Of a stretch of DNA of 64,000 bases, positions 26,509 through 36,538 are shown piece after piece. Below the pieces are notes generated by a model. It worked only from the letters and a program-made list of their open reading frames with translations, was not told the origin of the DNA and did no database searches. The stretch spans positions 4,898,001-4,962,000 of the forward strand of contig NZ_CP150300.1 of the NCBI RefSeq assembly GCF_037991315.1, written 5' to 3'. This DNA comes from Paenibacillus sp. FSL H8-0079 (lineage in GTDB: Bacteria; Bacillota; Bacilli; Paenibacillales; Paenibacillaceae). Positions within the stretch are counted from its first letter, which is position 1. Every line of letters begins with the position of its first letter. The position numbers and the translations under genes are program-made.

Positions 26509-26543
26509 AAACTGCAAATCTCCGATTAAGGAAACTTGCAGTT
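26509..26543 (-). terminator. Rho-independent terminator of exoA
   Basis: AACTGCAA and TTGCAGTT form the outer stem, followed on the minus strand by TTTTTTTACG. It closes the exonuclease gene. Confidence 0.75.
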
Positions 26544-26554
26544 CATCTATGCCT

Positions 26555-27310
26555 TTACAGTTCCAATGTGAGACCCACCGGGCAATGATCACTGCCCATC
26601 ACATGGCAGTCGATATGCGCATCTGCCACCTTAGGTGCCAATTGATTGGATACGAGAAAATAATCAATGCGCCAGCCCACGTTCCGTTCTCGAACCTTCG
26701 GCATATAAGACCACCAGCTGTATACATCCGTACGATCCGGATATAGATGACGGAAGCTGTCCACATAACCAGAAGCAAGCAAATCGGTCATCTTGCCACG
26801 CTCTTCAAGCGTAAATCCGGAATTGCCCAGATTGGGCTTCGGATTCTTCAGATCAATCTCCTGATGAGCCACATTCAGGTCACCACAGACGATAACCGGC
26901 TTAGTCTGCTCCAATTGCAGGACATATCCCCGGAATCGGTCCTCCCATTCCAGACGATAAGGAAGCCGGGTCAGATCGCGCTTCGCGTTAGGTGTATAGA
27001 CGTTCACCAGATAAAAATCATCATACTCCAGTGTAATCATCCGACCTTCCGGTTCACTGTCTTCCTCCATCCCGTAACGAACGGACAACGGCTTGATGCG
27101 GCTAAATATAGCCGTGCCGGAATAACCTTTTTTGATCGCATAATTCCAATATTGATAAACATCTTCCCCCAGGTCCATCTCAATCTGTCCGGCTTGCAAT
27201 TTGGTCTCCTGAAGGCAGAAAATGTCCGCCTGACTCTCTTGATAATAATCCATGAATCCTTTGGTCACACATGCCCTTAAGCCATTCACATTCCAGGACA
27301 CCAGCTTCAT
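26555..27310 (-). CDS. exoA: Exodeoxyribonuclease III / AP endonuclease
   Basis: A 251-residue Mg2+-dependent exonuclease III family enzyme that cuts abasic sites in base-excision repair. It starts [19 protein letters not shown] (metal-binding Asn), then CLQETKLQ (metal Glu), [28 protein letters not shown] (catalytic Asp/Asn) and ends in RIDYFLVS and GSDHCPVGL (catalytic Asp-His). It is the length of Bacillus ExoA. The ribosome binding site GAGGAG precedes ATG 27310. It is a single gene. Confidence 0.95.
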   Translation of the reverse strand: MKLVSWNVNGLRACVTKGFMDYYQESQADIFCLQETKLQAGQIEMDLGEDVYQYWNYAIKKGYSGTAIFSRIKPLSVRYGMEEDSEPEGRMITLEYDDFYLVNVYTPNAKRDLTRLPYRLEWEDRFRGYVLQLEQTKPVIVCGDLNVAHQEIDLKNPKPNLGNSGFTLEERGKMTDLLASGYVDSFRHLYPDRTDVYSWWSYMPKVRERNVGWRIDYFLVSNQLAPKVADAHIDCHVMGSDHCPVGLTLEL

Positions 27311-27419
27311 ATCCTCATCTCCTCACATCTCTCCAATATAGCACGGGCTCATTCAGAGGGACAAGCCTTACGGCTCTGGAATGAGATGGAGTCATTGGAA
27401 TCCTTGTGGGCTAGCTTGC

Positions 27420-27977
27420 CTATATTTCACTTCGTAACTTGGAGAACACCGCAAGGTCAATATATCTGCCTTTCTCAAACTCATGCTGCCTCAGTACACC
27501 CTCTTGTTGAAAACCAAGCTTGTGCAGCAGGCGGATTGACGACTCGTTCTCCGGTTCAACCTTCGCTTCGATCTTGTTGAGTTGCATGCTCGTGAATCCA
27601 AAATGCAGCACAGCATCGGCCACTTCCGTCATAACACCGCGGCCCCAGAAAGAGGAACACAAGTCGTATCCAATCTCTGCACGGTTATGTACATCTTCGT
27701 AGTTCAAGAACCCACAGGTTCCGATCACTTTACGAGTTTCACGGTCTTCAATCATCCAGCGTAAACCCGTATGTTCCTTGAAAATCTTCGCATACCAATT
27801 CATCTCACCCTGTGCATCCTCAAGGGATTCAAAGGGAGTGAATGGCATATATTGGACCACAGCTTCATCCGAATATAACGCCAACAGATCTTGGCTGTCC
27901 CTAGCCTCTGCCGACCGGAGGATGAATCGTTCGGTCTCGATTAGGGGAAACAGGTCAAACGTAAATTGCTCACTCAT
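27420..27977 (-). CDS. GNAT family N-acetyltransferase, RimJ/RimL type
   Basis: A 185-residue Acetyltransf_3 protein (ETERFILRSAEARDSQDLL, then IGTCGFLNYEDVHNRAEIGY, FWGRGVMTEVADAVLHFGF and NESSIRLLHKLGFQQEGVLR). Such enzymes acetylate ribosomal protein N-termini or small molecules; the substrate is unknown. The start at 27977 (MSEQFTFDL) is seven bases behind AAAGGAG; the ATG at 27998 lies before this site. A single gene divergent from the SolA-type oxidase. Confidence 0.9.
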   Translation of the reverse strand: MSEQFTFDLFPLIETERFILRSAEARDSQDLLALYSDEAVVQYMPFTPFESLEDAQGEMNWYAKIFKEHTGLRWMIEDRETRKVIGTCGFLNYEDVHNRAEIGYDLCSSFWGRGVMTEVADAVLHFGFTSMQLNKIEAKVEPENESSIRLLHKLGFQQEGVLRQHEFEKGRYIDLAVFSKLRSEI

Positions 27978-28140
27978 ACGAGGTCTCCTTTGCAGCATTC
28001 ATAGTAGAAATCATTTTACTATTAATATGTTCTATTAACATCTCTCTCTTCTCTATAAGCTGTTCTATTGACTATTAAAAGTGGGGAGACTACATTATGC
28101 TTTAGAGATTAACATTGGAAATAGACTAGGAGGCGGAACC

Positions 28141-29277
28141 ATGACCACAAAATCATATGACGTTATTATCGTTGGAGCCGGCTCCATGGGCATGAGTGCG
28201 GGTTATTATCTAGCGCGCAGTGGATGTAAAACTTTACTAATAGATGCCTTTGATCCTCCGCACACGGAAGGAAGCCATCACGGAGATACAAGACTAATGC
28301 GCCATGTGTACAGTGGTGGGCCTGACTATATTGCCATGGCAATGCTTGCACAGGAGTTATGGCACGAACTAGAGGAAACAACTGGCGACCAACTGTTTGT
28401 TCCTTCTGGTGTATTGAATGTGGTTGATCCGGAGATTCATTCCTTCCACAACCGATTGAGCCATGCAGATGATGCAGGCATTCGGTATGAAACGTTACAT
28501 GCAGCCGAGGTGATGAAACGCTGGCCAGGTATTACAGTACCTGAACATTACGAGGGTATGTATGAGCCTGATGCGGGTTATTTGTATAGTGAACGCTGCA
28601 TACGTGCCTTTCGCAAGGCAGGTGAGGATCAAGGTGCCACCTTGTTAACTCACACTCGTGTGGAGCATATCGAATACGAACCACATTCCGTGACAGTTCA
28701 GACTTCAAGTGGCGAGACATACCACGCGAATCAAATCATCCTGAGCGCTGGCGCCTGGTTTCAGACATTGAAACCTTTCGTGGATCTCCCCATTCAGGCA
28801 GTGCGTAAAACGGTTGGATGGTTTAATGCACCAGAAGCCTTATACGGCGAGGCATACTTCCCCGGTTTTACACTGGCAGGAAAAGAAGGTACATATTATG
28901 GATTTCCAAGCATTGGCGGAACAGGACTGAAGATGGGTCGTCATGATACGGGCCAGGTGTGGACACCAGGAAGTACAATGGCTCCTTTTGGTACGGAAGA
29001 AACGGACGAGGGGGATCTGCGCAGGCTGCTCGAACTTCATATGCCCCAGGCAGCTGGAGCATTGAAACGTGGTAGTGTGTGCAAGTATGAATTCACTTCG
29101 GATGAAGACTTTATTATCGACCGGCACCCTGCCCATGAACGTGTGTGGCTCGCAGGTGGTTTCTCCGGTCACGGCTTCAAGTTCGCAAGTGCCATTGGGC
29201 AAATTCTAGCCGACTTGGTGCAAACAGGACATACGGATCAGGATATTGGAAGGTTTGCATTATCACGTTTTCGTTAA
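28141..29277 (+). CDS. solA: N-methyl-L-tryptophan / sarcosine oxidase family FAD enzyme
   Basis: A 378-residue monomeric sarcosine oxidase-type flavoenzyme that oxidises N-methyl amino acids, giving formaldehyde and H2O2. The FAD motif is VIIVGAGSMGMSAGYYLARS; next comes GSHHGDTRLMRHVY; near the C-terminus VCKYEFTSDEDFIIDRHP contains the Cys that in this family carries FAD covalently, followed by GGFSGHGFKFASAIGQIL. The ribosome binding site AGGAGGCGGAACC fixes the start at 28141; an ATG at 28081 has none. It is a single gene. Whether sarcosine or N-methyltryptophan is preferred cannot be told. Confidence 0.9.
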   Translation: MTTKSYDVIIVGAGSMGMSAGYYLARSGCKTLLIDAFDPPHTEGSHHGDTRLMRHVYSGGPDYIAMAMLAQELWHELEETTGDQLFVPSGVLNVVDPEIHSFHNRLSHADDAGIRYETLHAAEVMKRWPGITVPEHYEGMYEPDAGYLYSERCIRAFRKAGEDQGATLLTHTRVEHIEYEPHSVTVQTSSGETYHANQIILSAGAWFQTLKPFVDLPIQAVRKTVGWFNAPEALYGEAYFPGFTLAGKEGTYYGFPSIGGTGLKMGRHDTGQVWTPGSTMAPFGTEETDEGDLRRLLELHMPQAAGALKRGSVCKYEFTSDEDFIIDRHPAHERVWLAGGFSGHGFKFASAIGQILADLVQTGHTDQDIGRFALSRFR

Positions 29278-29320
29278 GTACCAGCCCTTTGAATGAACCT
29301 ATGTACGTATAAAATAGCTA

Positions 29321-29369
29321 CTTTCTTAGAGGGTGCAGTGTTGCTTAGAGCACTGCACCTCCAAGAAAG
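29321..29369. terminator. Long near-perfect hairpin between convergent genes
   Basis: CTTTCTT-GAGG-TGCAGTG and CACTGCA-CCTC-AAGAAAG pair over more than 18 positions around a 10-nt loop. It lacks a strong T-run on either strand, so it is a likely but atypical bidirectional terminator between solA and the GH30 gene. Confidence 0.5.
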
Positions 29370-29406
29370 AAGGACACGTAAGAATGTTAATTAAGAATCA
29401 CTCACA

Positions 29407-31251
29407 CTAATTAACTTTGACAAGGCTCCATTGCTGATTGGCTCCGCCATTGTCGGCCCATTGAATGGTGGAGGCACCGGCGGTCAGAGACCCTTGATTG
29501 ATATCAACCGTCAGGCCACTGTTTCGATTCGCAAGTACCACATATCCTCCCACATCAATCGGTAGCCATTGCTGATTGTTGCCCCCGTTATCCTGCCACT
29601 GGATCAAAGAGGCTCCGCCTTGTGTAGAACTCGAATTCACATCCAGCAAAAGGCCACTGCCCACATTGCGGATTTTGTAATATCCGTTGCCTGTAGATTC
29701 CAGCTTCCATTGCTGGTTGGCTGCTCCATTATCATTCCACTGAATGATCGTTGCTCCACCTGTAGTAGAAGCAGCGTTCACATCGAGTGCAAGTCCACTG
29801 TTACGGTTGATTAATTTGTAGATGGCCCCGGCTTCATATCCTGTGCTGCCATTATAAGATGCACCGGAAATGACATAGGTTGTGACCGAGTTGGCCTTGG
29901 CTGTAGCGGTAAAGGTTTTATTTTGTACCGAAATATTGGTCAGTTGCTGCAACTTCTCTGTTGAAGAGGTCCGATATACTTGAGCAGACGTGCCTGTGTT
30001 ATTAAAACGACTGAGATCATACGTTACCGCTGTATCCGTCGACTCCGAATTGGTTGTGACCAGCACGACTTTGCCGGAAGCTGTATCATAGGCCGCAAGG
30101 GTATTGGCATCACTCATGCCGATAATCTTGTATCCGGGACGAATAAATTTGCTGTAATTGCCCATGACATAATATTTTTGGTTCACGGTGTAGCTGGTCG
30201 TTTGCGTATTGTTCAGCACATTCTTGAAGAAGCCCCATCCTTCTGCACTATCCACGGCTTGCCAATACACCCACGCACTCGCGCCCATATTACGAATATC
30301 CTTGAGGATGGTACGTGACATCGTAAGTCCACTTGCATCCCCGTCCCCATATTCAGAGGTCCACAGATGTTTGCCCGCAGACGTCGCGGTGTTGCGCAAA
30401 GCAGTTCGATTACTTCCGCCATACGTGTGTGTGTTGATCTGACTGATTGCTGATTTCACCGCGGTGCTGTAGCTGTTGAATGATACATTGGTATCATCGA
30501 TACTATATTCTTCCGGTGCGCTCAACTTTGTGGACAGGCCCTTTGCATTCAACGAAGCTTGTAATTGACTCAGAATCGTGTTCTGCTCCGCCCGGTCAAA
30601 GTGCATGCCCTCCTGGTCATTTCCCTGCTTCCACCACGTCGAGATCGGTTCATTCAGTGGAGTTACGCTATCGAATGTGATCCCCCAGTTATCCCGAAAA
30701 TGCTTCACAACCTCGGTTAGGTAATCCGCAAAATCATCATAATAATCGGGTTTAAGGTTGTTCCCTCCATTGGCCGCACCGGACACACCACCACTGATCG
30801 TCATCCAGTAAGGTGCGGAATTCGCAAAGGCTTCGATGACATTCACGCCTTGAGCTTTGGCAGCTTGCAGCATATAACGCTGGTTCGCATCTGCATTCCA
30901 GTCATACACGCTGGGAGAAGACTGATAGCCAGGAACGGCTTTGCGATATTCAAGGATATTGGATGATGGATTATCCCCGCCTCCAATGTTGTACCTCAGG
31001 ATGTTCAGACCAAGTCCGGTATTTGCGTTGAACATTTTCTCCACATACTCATCACGATTGGAATATTCTCCAACCACCTTGCCCCACCATGCGAGAGATG
31101 TTCCCCAGCCTTCCATCGTCTGATATTGCTTCGATGGATCGGCAACAGCCGTGTAGGCTCCTGCGGCAGATACCTCTGTGCCCAAATTCAAACTCCCTGT
31201 TAGCAGACTTCCTGCCAGCAGCAACGAGCTCATTCGTTTTAACCACTTCAT
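29407..31251 (-). CDS. Secreted GH30 glycoside hydrolase with C-terminal ricin-type CBM13
   Basis: A 614-residue secreted protein (signal peptide to about residue 30, ending VSA). Residues about 40-470 are a GH30 (beta/alpha)8 catalytic domain plus beta-sandwich. The acid/base Glu lies in VTPLNEPISTWWKQG, the nucleophile in LWTSEYGDGD. Start of the domain QTMEGWGTSLAWWGK resembles endo-beta-1,6-galactanase-type GH30. The C-terminus has three ricin/CBM13 repeats, each ending in a QQW motif. The start at 31251 lies eight bases behind AAGGAG; the GTG at 31260 overlaps it. It should cut galactan outside the cell in the arabinogalactan locus; the subfamily is an inference. Confidence 0.88.
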   Translation of the reverse strand: MKWLKRMSSLLLAGSLLTGSLNLGTEVSAAGAYTAVADPSKQYQTMEGWGTSLAWWGKVVGEYSNRDEYVEKMFNANTGLGLNILRYNIGGGDNPSSNILEYRKAVPGYQSSPSVYDWNADANQRYMLQAAKAQGVNVIEAFANSAPYWMTISGGVSGAANGGNNLKPDYYDDFADYLTEVVKHFRDNWGITFDSVTPLNEPISTWWKQGNDQEGMHFDRAEQNTILSQLQASLNAKGLSTKLSAPEEYSIDDTNVSFNSYSTAVKSAISQINTHTYGGSNRTALRNTATSAGKHLWTSEYGDGDASGLTMSRTILKDIRNMGASAWVYWQAVDSAEGWGFFKNVLNNTQTTSYTVNQKYYVMGNYSKFIRPGYKIIGMSDANTLAAYDTASGKVVLVTTNSESTDTAVTYDLSRFNNTGTSAQVYRTSSTEKLQQLTNISVQNKTFTATAKANSVTTYVISGASYNGSTGYEAGAIYKLINRNSGLALDVNAASTTGGATIIQWNDNGAANQQWKLESTGNGYYKIRNVGSGLLLDVNSSSTQGGASLIQWQDNGGNNQQWLPIDVGGYVVLANRNSGLTVDINQGSLTAGASTIQWADNGGANQQWSLVKVN

Positions 31252-31269
31252 CCGCTTCACTCCTTATGA

Positions 31270-31427
31270 ATTTACACTTGCACTCCGATGTCAGAATAAC
31301 TTTCCGATCGCTGTTATCCCCAGATTTTTTTATTATTCTTTAAAAGGGAAAATCCGGGGATAAAGGCGCACGCTTCGCTTCTTCAAGTTATTTCTGACCT
31401 CTCCGTTATCGTGTAAATAGTTTAACT
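31270..31427. repeat. MITE-like palindromic repeat, copy A
   Basis: A copy of the palindromic repeat. Its core (31290-31398) has GTCAGAATAAC at one end mirrored by GTTATTTCTGAC at the other, an inner TTATCCCC/GGGGATAA stem, and the segment GGCGCACGCTTCGC. The outer right end GTGTAAATAGTT is kept; the left outer end is short. It lies between the GH30 gene and the GH43 gene. Confidence 0.8.
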
Positions 31428-31457
31428 TATTTATATCTTCTTAAACACGAACACCAA

Positions 31458-32792
31458 TTATTGTGCAACCTCTCGGAAGGTCGCGTCTGACTTATCGAGT
31501 GCAGTAACGACAGCTTCCAATTTCAGCACATTATTATAATGTCTCAGGTACAGGTTTGGATTACTAAACGAGGCATACGATGTCCAACTGGCGTTAGCAA
31601 GTCCATTTACACGCTTGAACGTGGCATCATTTCGAAACGTAGCGCTGCCGTCATTTTTCACCAGTGTAATGTTGCCATTATTATTGCGCAGGAAATAACC
31701 GGGATAATTCATAGACTCAAATGAAATGCCTGTTGCATTCGCCAGACCCGGAACGATGCGGAACTGTGCATCCTCCACAGGACTAACACTCGTATCAATT
31801 CTTGCCTGATAGTTGTAATGACGAATGAAGCTGCCCGGCACATTGAATGATTCCAACTTGCGGATATCACCCGGCTGTCCGGACTCTTTCAATACGGTCA
31901 TATGCCGGACGAGTCCGGTAAGACCCGCAATCTCCTGCTTGGCACCCCAGGTCTGGAAACCGTCAGCAGAGTCGCTGTAATAATATTTTTGTGTCGCATA
32001 GCCATCAAAGTAGATTCGCCATGAACCATTATCCAACTGAACAAGCGCCGGACCTTCAACCCAAGAGCCCCAACCTGCCCAGTCCCCTGTGCCTTTAAAG
32101 GTATAAGGACCGCTCAGCGAGGTAGATGTCGCATATTCAATGTATTTAGTGGTCTCGTTCTTGGTAAAAGCATGGTAGGTTGATCCTGTCTTCACGATAA
32201 AGGTATCGATATAATTGGGAGCAATGCCTGCCAGTTCAGTAGGCGCGGACCATGAGGTAGACGTCAGATTGCTGCCTGAAGCGGTGATGACATAAGGTTT
32301 GAAATTCTCATAGTTGCCTGGGGAAAGGGACACGATAATGTTCAGACTGCCGTTGCTGTCTTTGAACCATTCTGGTGCCCAGGTGTGTGCGATTGTGGTA
32401 GGTGTGGATAATGTAATGTTACGGACAAACGTCCAGTTCACTTTATCCGGGCTAGAGGCGATACCGACCGTGTTACCTGACCAGTTCGTGGTGTAGACGA
32501 CGTAATATAGACCATCTGTGTGCTTCATGATGCTGGGATCGCGGATCAGATCGGCCGGAGGTGTATAGGCTGGCCCTTTTAGCAAACCATAGTGTGTCGC
32601 ATTATAGGATTCGTAGATATACATATTGGACTCACTTGTGTTCGTAAAGGCGGATATCGTATAGACACTTGTCGCTGCTCTGGCTGTATTCGGGAATACC
32701 ATGGTCAATAGAAGCAATGTTCCGAGCAGAAAAGTCATTATGGCTTTGAAACCGCTGAATCCTCTTGCTCTGTCTTTCCTCTTCGTTAACAT
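31458..32792 (-). CDS. GH43 glycoside hydrolase with C-terminal CBM42 (AbfB) domain
   Basis: A 444-residue secreted enzyme (signal peptide to about residue 39). The GH43 five-bladed propeller has the general base in LIRDPSIM, the modulating Asp in YIDTFIV and the acid in GSWVEGPALVQ. Residues about 310-440 are an AbfB/CBM42 module (RHYNYQARIDTS, FESMNYPGYFLR, LYLRHYNNVLKLE) that binds arabinofuranose side chains. This architecture is that of exo-alpha-arabinofuranosidases such as Streptomyces Araf43A. It should remove arabinose from arabinan or arabinogalactan. The ribosome binding site AAGGAG precedes ATG 32792; a CcpA-type site lies 172 bases upstream. Confidence 0.88.
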   Translation of the reverse strand: MLTKRKDRARGFSGFKAIMTFLLGTLLLLTMVFPNTARAATSVYTISAFTNTSESNMYIYESYNATHYGLLKGPAYTPPADLIRDPSIMKHTDGLYYVVYTTNWSGNTVGIASSPDKVNWTFVRNITLSTPTTIAHTWAPEWFKDSNGSLNIIVSLSPGNYENFKPYVITASGSNLTSTSWSAPTELAGIAPNYIDTFIVKTGSTYHAFTKNETTKYIEYATSTSLSGPYTFKGTGDWAGWGSWVEGPALVQLDNGSWRIYFDGYATQKYYYSDSADGFQTWGAKQEIAGLTGLVRHMTVLKESGQPGDIRKLESFNVPGSFIRHYNYQARIDTSVSPVEDAQFRIVPGLANATGISFESMNYPGYFLRNNNGNITLVKNDGSATFRNDATFKRVNGLANASWTSYASFSNPNLYLRHYNNVLKLEAVVTALDKSDATFREVAQ

Positions 32793-32964
32793 CAGGTCAG
32801 CTCCTTATGCATGAGTGATGAACATGCCAAAACCTTGTATCTTATTGTCAAAATAAAACAACTTGGGATTCCCCCTGTGAGCAACACCTCTCGGCTGCCT
32901 GTTCGAATTCCAATTACATGAAGCATCACTCCCTTCACAGATCATGGATGAACACTTTTATATA

Positions 32965-32978
32965 TGTAAACGGTTACA
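32965..32978. promoter_or_regulatory. Catabolite-responsive element (cre) upstream of the GH43 gene
   Basis: TGTAAACGGTTACA matches the CcpA consensus TGWAANCGNTNWCA at every position. It lies in the 389-base gap 32793-33181, which otherwise holds AT-rich promoter-like DNA and no gene. CcpA bound there would repress the GH43 and GH30 genes in glucose. Confidence 0.65.
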
Positions 32979-33181
32979 AATTATTGGGCTATAAGTGTAC
33001 CTTTGCCCATTGTTCCGACCTAATCACCACAGTTCCCCCATTCCCTTAGCCTAATTCACGAACCCGGGTTATTTCGACTAAGAAAATGAGGTAGTATGAC
33101 TGTAGTAAAAGGTGAACTTTTCGTTATGTGATGCTATTTTCGAGCCCAATTCATTTCTAGTTGATTATCTCTGCCATGCTT

Positions 33182-36100
33182 CTACTCCACCGCAACCCAC
33201 GGATAACGAGATAACGCATCCAATAGGAATCGTACCCGTTCTGGCGTTCTGCCTTCTTCATCGAACAAAAGTAGTTCATTCTCTTCCAGTAGCCAGGCTA
33301 CTGGAATTTTGTAATCCTCTTGCGGACCAATCTGCCAGTATCGGCCCAGATGATGTCCGTTCAAGTGAATAGTTCCTTTGCTCATTCCCGTCAGGCGAAG
33401 CATCAGATTGATCTTATGTTGCTCCGAAACCGTAGGCTTCGCGAAACGCCAGCGGTACCAGACGGGCTGACCGTACGATCCTCTGACTTGAGTATGATTA
33501 GATACAGGGTGAGACTTCTCGTTCAATGTAGCACTATGAACCGATCCAGCCGAGGTATTGGCCACTAGATTGGCACTTGAATTGCCACCTTCGGCGATAC
33601 CATGCTGTGCTACATGCTGGATTGACCCCTGTGCTCCAGGAAGGATCGATTCCTGTCCTACCTCGTATCTCTCCCATTGTTGCGGAAGCAATGCATCTGT
33701 CCCTGCCATACGCCAATCCTTCAGTTCTCCCTGACTCGAATATGTGATCAGTTCCAGTCGATTCAATGGTGAACGGCTATACGGCATTTCAAGTGTATTC
33801 GTCTCTCCTGGCTTGATGTAGAGGGATATGTCCAGCGTCTGAAAGGCAAACCAGTCCTGATATCCTTCCATCGGAACTTCGATGCCGTTGATACGAAGAC
33901 CTTTGCTCAAGGCACCCACGAGAGTCGCCCGATCCATGCTATCCAGCGTAAAACTTCTGCTTAGAAGTGTAGCCCCTTGGAGAGAATTCACTTCATCAAG
34001 ATGAACACTTCCACTCTCCGTACGCCAATCCCGACGAATATCCTGAACTTTACCTCCCAGATAAACAGCACCAGCCAGACCTTTGCTTTCACCCAAATAT
34101 GGAGAGAAGTTCAATCTGCCCATATGCTGCACCAAAATCTGAAGTGTGTTCTGCCCTTGACATACATGTAACTGTACTCCTGCGGAACCTACCTGACGCA
34201 CTAATGCCTGCTGAACACCATTAACGATGATTCTGGCAGTATCCTGAATATCCGGCAAAATGAGGTTAGTGATTCCTTCAGTTGGACTTTCGAAGTCGCA
34301 TTCATACAACAGGTACCCAAAATCTTGTCCATACCGGGAAAAGTCCTCCGGTTGTGCACTCGCCGAGCGCTGCTTCGCAGTTAACGTAATACGTGACAGC
34401 TCCGGAGAAGCAGATAACGTTGGCGCAATCGGCGATAGCAATGGAAGCTGCCGCTGTTGTATTCTTGGAACGGACTCCTGACTAGGTTCACTCGGTACAG
34501 CTTGTGGAGTGGATGGCGTTGGTGTATTTCGTCCCTCTGGATTCAGCACATCGTACTGTACACCTTTTTCCTCGCCAGCGAGAAACTCATGACCTGTGAA
34601 CCTCCGTTCTCCATCGGCCCAGTCACCAAGCAGCGTAATTGTGCGATCTGTGTCAGTGATCATGCCCTTGACATGACCAGATGGCAATACATCTACGTCA
34701 TCGAAGCCGATCGCATAACGAAGTCCTTTCTGGTCTGTTGCTTCCAATCGCCATGTTCGATTCATCGTTTCTTGATCCAGAATGATGAATCGGATCGGTG
34801 TGCCGTTTGCTTCCAGTTGGATTATTCCCGGCTCTTGGAAATGGAACAGATCGAAGCGGTATACGTTCCTGGCTGAATCATGTTCGACCAGCACTTGCAC
34901 TGTGCTACCCGTGACGTTCAATGCCCCTGCTTCCAGTTCAACAACAGAACGCTGCCCCGCAGCGGCCACGATGAACAGGTTCAATTCTCCATTTATCATT
35001 TCATTGCCCGTAATCATCGTACCCGCAGTCAGGTAAACATCTTCAGCAATCGGCACGCGATCCAGCAACGGAACAATCTGACCCGGATTCAGCGATACGG
35101 GAATAGTACGGCCTTCTTCGAGCGTAATGTGCATCGTCTCGCGTTCATCCTTGTGACTCTCCAGGAACCAAATCTTCTGGTTGTCAGCCTGTCTGCCTCG
35201 CACAGACACCCCTTCAGGATGACGTACAACGATCTGTTCTGTGGGAATTTCCTCAGTTTCCATGAGAAATGGCCCAAATGCATGGACGAAATAGGACAAA
35301 TTCTTGGTTACTGCATATTTCGGTGTCACCCGTCCATATTCGTTCAGCGGTGCATCATAGTCATAGGACGTAATCATAAAGATATCACTGCTACCCATCG
35401 TTCTGCCGCCATACCCACCAAAATTCGTGCCTCCATAGAACATGTAGTGACTTATTCCGGTATATCCGGCACGCAGGATTTCCATGATTCGTCTCTCCAG
35501 CAAAGGCGCCGTCTTCTGAATGGCCGAAGGCCCTCCCCAGTTCTCGAACCATCCTGTCCAGAATTCCGTGACCATTTTTGGGGTGTCCGGCTGTTTAGCA
35601 CGAAGTTTCTCATAATGCCCGTCAGCACCCGACCAGAAATTAGCCCCTTCAATCGTGCCTTCCGCCCCGCCAACGCAAGTGATCAGCGTAGCGTCAATGC
35701 CACGTTGCAACAATCCATCCCTCAGTGTATTCATATGGTCACTTGCAGCAGCGTCATCCATCAGATACCCGTATTCATTCTCCACCTGCACGAGAATAAC
35801 CGTACCCCCAGCGGATAGCTGGCGGTCCCGAATAATCGGTACAATCCGGTCAAAATACAAATTCACATAATGCAGATACGTCTCATTATTTTCCCGGAAT
35901 TTCACGTCGTCCTTCGTACCAAGCCAGTATGGAAAACCGCCAAAATCCCATTCTGCACAGATAAACGGACCCGGACGCGCGATGACCCACATGCCCAGTT
36001 CTGCGCACAAATCCAGAAACGCGCCGCAATCGTCGTCCCCTTCAAAGGACCACTGTCCTTCTTCCGGTTCATGCACATTCCACGCAAAGTAAGTATCGAT

Positions 36101-36316
36101 GCAGTTCATGCCTGCCAGCTTCGCCTTCAGCAGAACCTCACGCCATTCCTCCTTCGGCATACGGAAATAATGGATCGTGGCACTATTCAGAAACACACGC
36201 TCTCCGTTCAGAAAAAAACTGCGTGCATCGTATGTTAATTCAGATTGAACACCGTTCTCAGCCCTGGCGATGTTCTTCTCCTGTTCCTGGAGCAAAAGGG
36301 ATGCTTTCTCTGTCAA
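33182..36316 (-). CDS. GH35 beta-galactosidase
   Basis: A 1044-residue beta-galactosidase without a signal peptide, so cytoplasmic. The N-terminal TIM barrel has GPFICAEWDFGGFPYW, the acid/base in QVENEYGYLM and the nucleophile Glu in VTEFWTGWFENWGG. Beta-sandwich jelly-roll domains fill the C-terminal half, with an Ala/Pro/Ser-rich linker near residues 600-625. The start is TTG 36316, six bases behind AGGAGGGG. It should hydrolyse the galacto-oligosaccharides brought in by the ABC importer of this locus. A repeat element separates it from the upstream GH30 gene. Confidence 0.93.
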   Translation of the reverse strand: MTEKASLLLQEQEKNIARAENGVQSELTYDARSFFLNGERVFLNSATIHYFRMPKEEWREVLLKAKLAGMNCIDTYFAWNVHEPEEGQWSFEGDDDCGAFLDLCAELGMWVIARPGPFICAEWDFGGFPYWLGTKDDVKFRENNETYLHYVNLYFDRIVPIIRDRQLSAGGTVILVQVENEYGYLMDDAAASDHMNTLRDGLLQRGIDATLITCVGGAEGTIEGANFWSGADGHYEKLRAKQPDTPKMVTEFWTGWFENWGGPSAIQKTAPLLERRIMEILRAGYTGISHYMFYGGTNFGGYGGRTMGSSDIFMITSYDYDAPLNEYGRVTPKYAVTKNLSYFVHAFGPFLMETEEIPTEQIVVRHPEGVSVRGRQADNQKIWFLESHKDERETMHITLEEGRTIPVSLNPGQIVPLLDRVPIAEDVYLTAGTMITGNEMINGELNLFIVAAAGQRSVVELEAGALNVTGSTVQVLVEHDSARNVYRFDLFHFQEPGIIQLEANGTPIRFIILDQETMNRTWRLEATDQKGLRYAIGFDDVDVLPSGHVKGMITDTDRTITLLGDWADGERRFTGHEFLAGEEKGVQYDVLNPEGRNTPTPSTPQAVPSEPSQESVPRIQQRQLPLLSPIAPTLSASPELSRITLTAKQRSASAQPEDFSRYGQDFGYLLYECDFESPTEGITNLILPDIQDTARIIVNGVQQALVRQVGSAGVQLHVCQGQNTLQILVQHMGRLNFSPYLGESKGLAGAVYLGGKVQDIRRDWRTESGSVHLDEVNSLQGATLLSRSFTLDSMDRATLVGALSKGLRINGIEVPMEGYQDWFAFQTLDISLYIKPGETNTLEMPYSRSPLNRLELITYSSQGELKDWRMAGTDALLPQQWERYEVGQESILPGAQGSIQHVAQHGIAEGGNSSANLVANTSAGSVHSATLNEKSHPVSNHTQVRGSYGQPVWYRWRFAKPTVSEQHKINLMLRLTGMSKGTIHLNGHHLGRYWQIGPQEDYKIPVAWLLEENELLLFDEEGRTPERVRFLLDALSRYPWVAVE

Positions 36317-36348
36317 AGATATCCCCTCCTTCTCTTTATTGATATAAA

Positions 36349-36527
36349 TTGAACTAAAGATTATTTACACTGCACACTTCGATGACAGAACAACCTTCCA
36401 ATCGCTGTTATCCCCAGATTTTTTGATTCCCTTTTCTCAAAGGGGAAATCCGGGGATAAAGGCGAACGCTCCGCTTCTTCAAGTTATTTCTGTCCTCTTC
36501 GTTTCTCTGTGTAAATGATTAGTTCAA
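36349..36527. repeat. MITE-like palindromic repeat, copy B (full length, 179 bp)
   Basis: The most complete copy. It begins TTGAACTAA and ends TTAGTTCAA, perfect 9-bp terminal inverted repeats. Inside are GACAGAAC..TTCTGTC and the TTATCCCC/GGGGATAA stem. It lies between the GH35 and GH30 genes. Similar copies lie at 31270-31427 and 61652-61831. Confidence 0.85.
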
Positions 36528-36538
36528 AATGATAATGT

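Noticed and set aside
34880..35818. A 312-codon plus-strand frame inside the GH35 gene
   Set aside because: It is an antisense frame of a clearly recognisable beta-galactosidase; no ribosome binding site and no family pattern.
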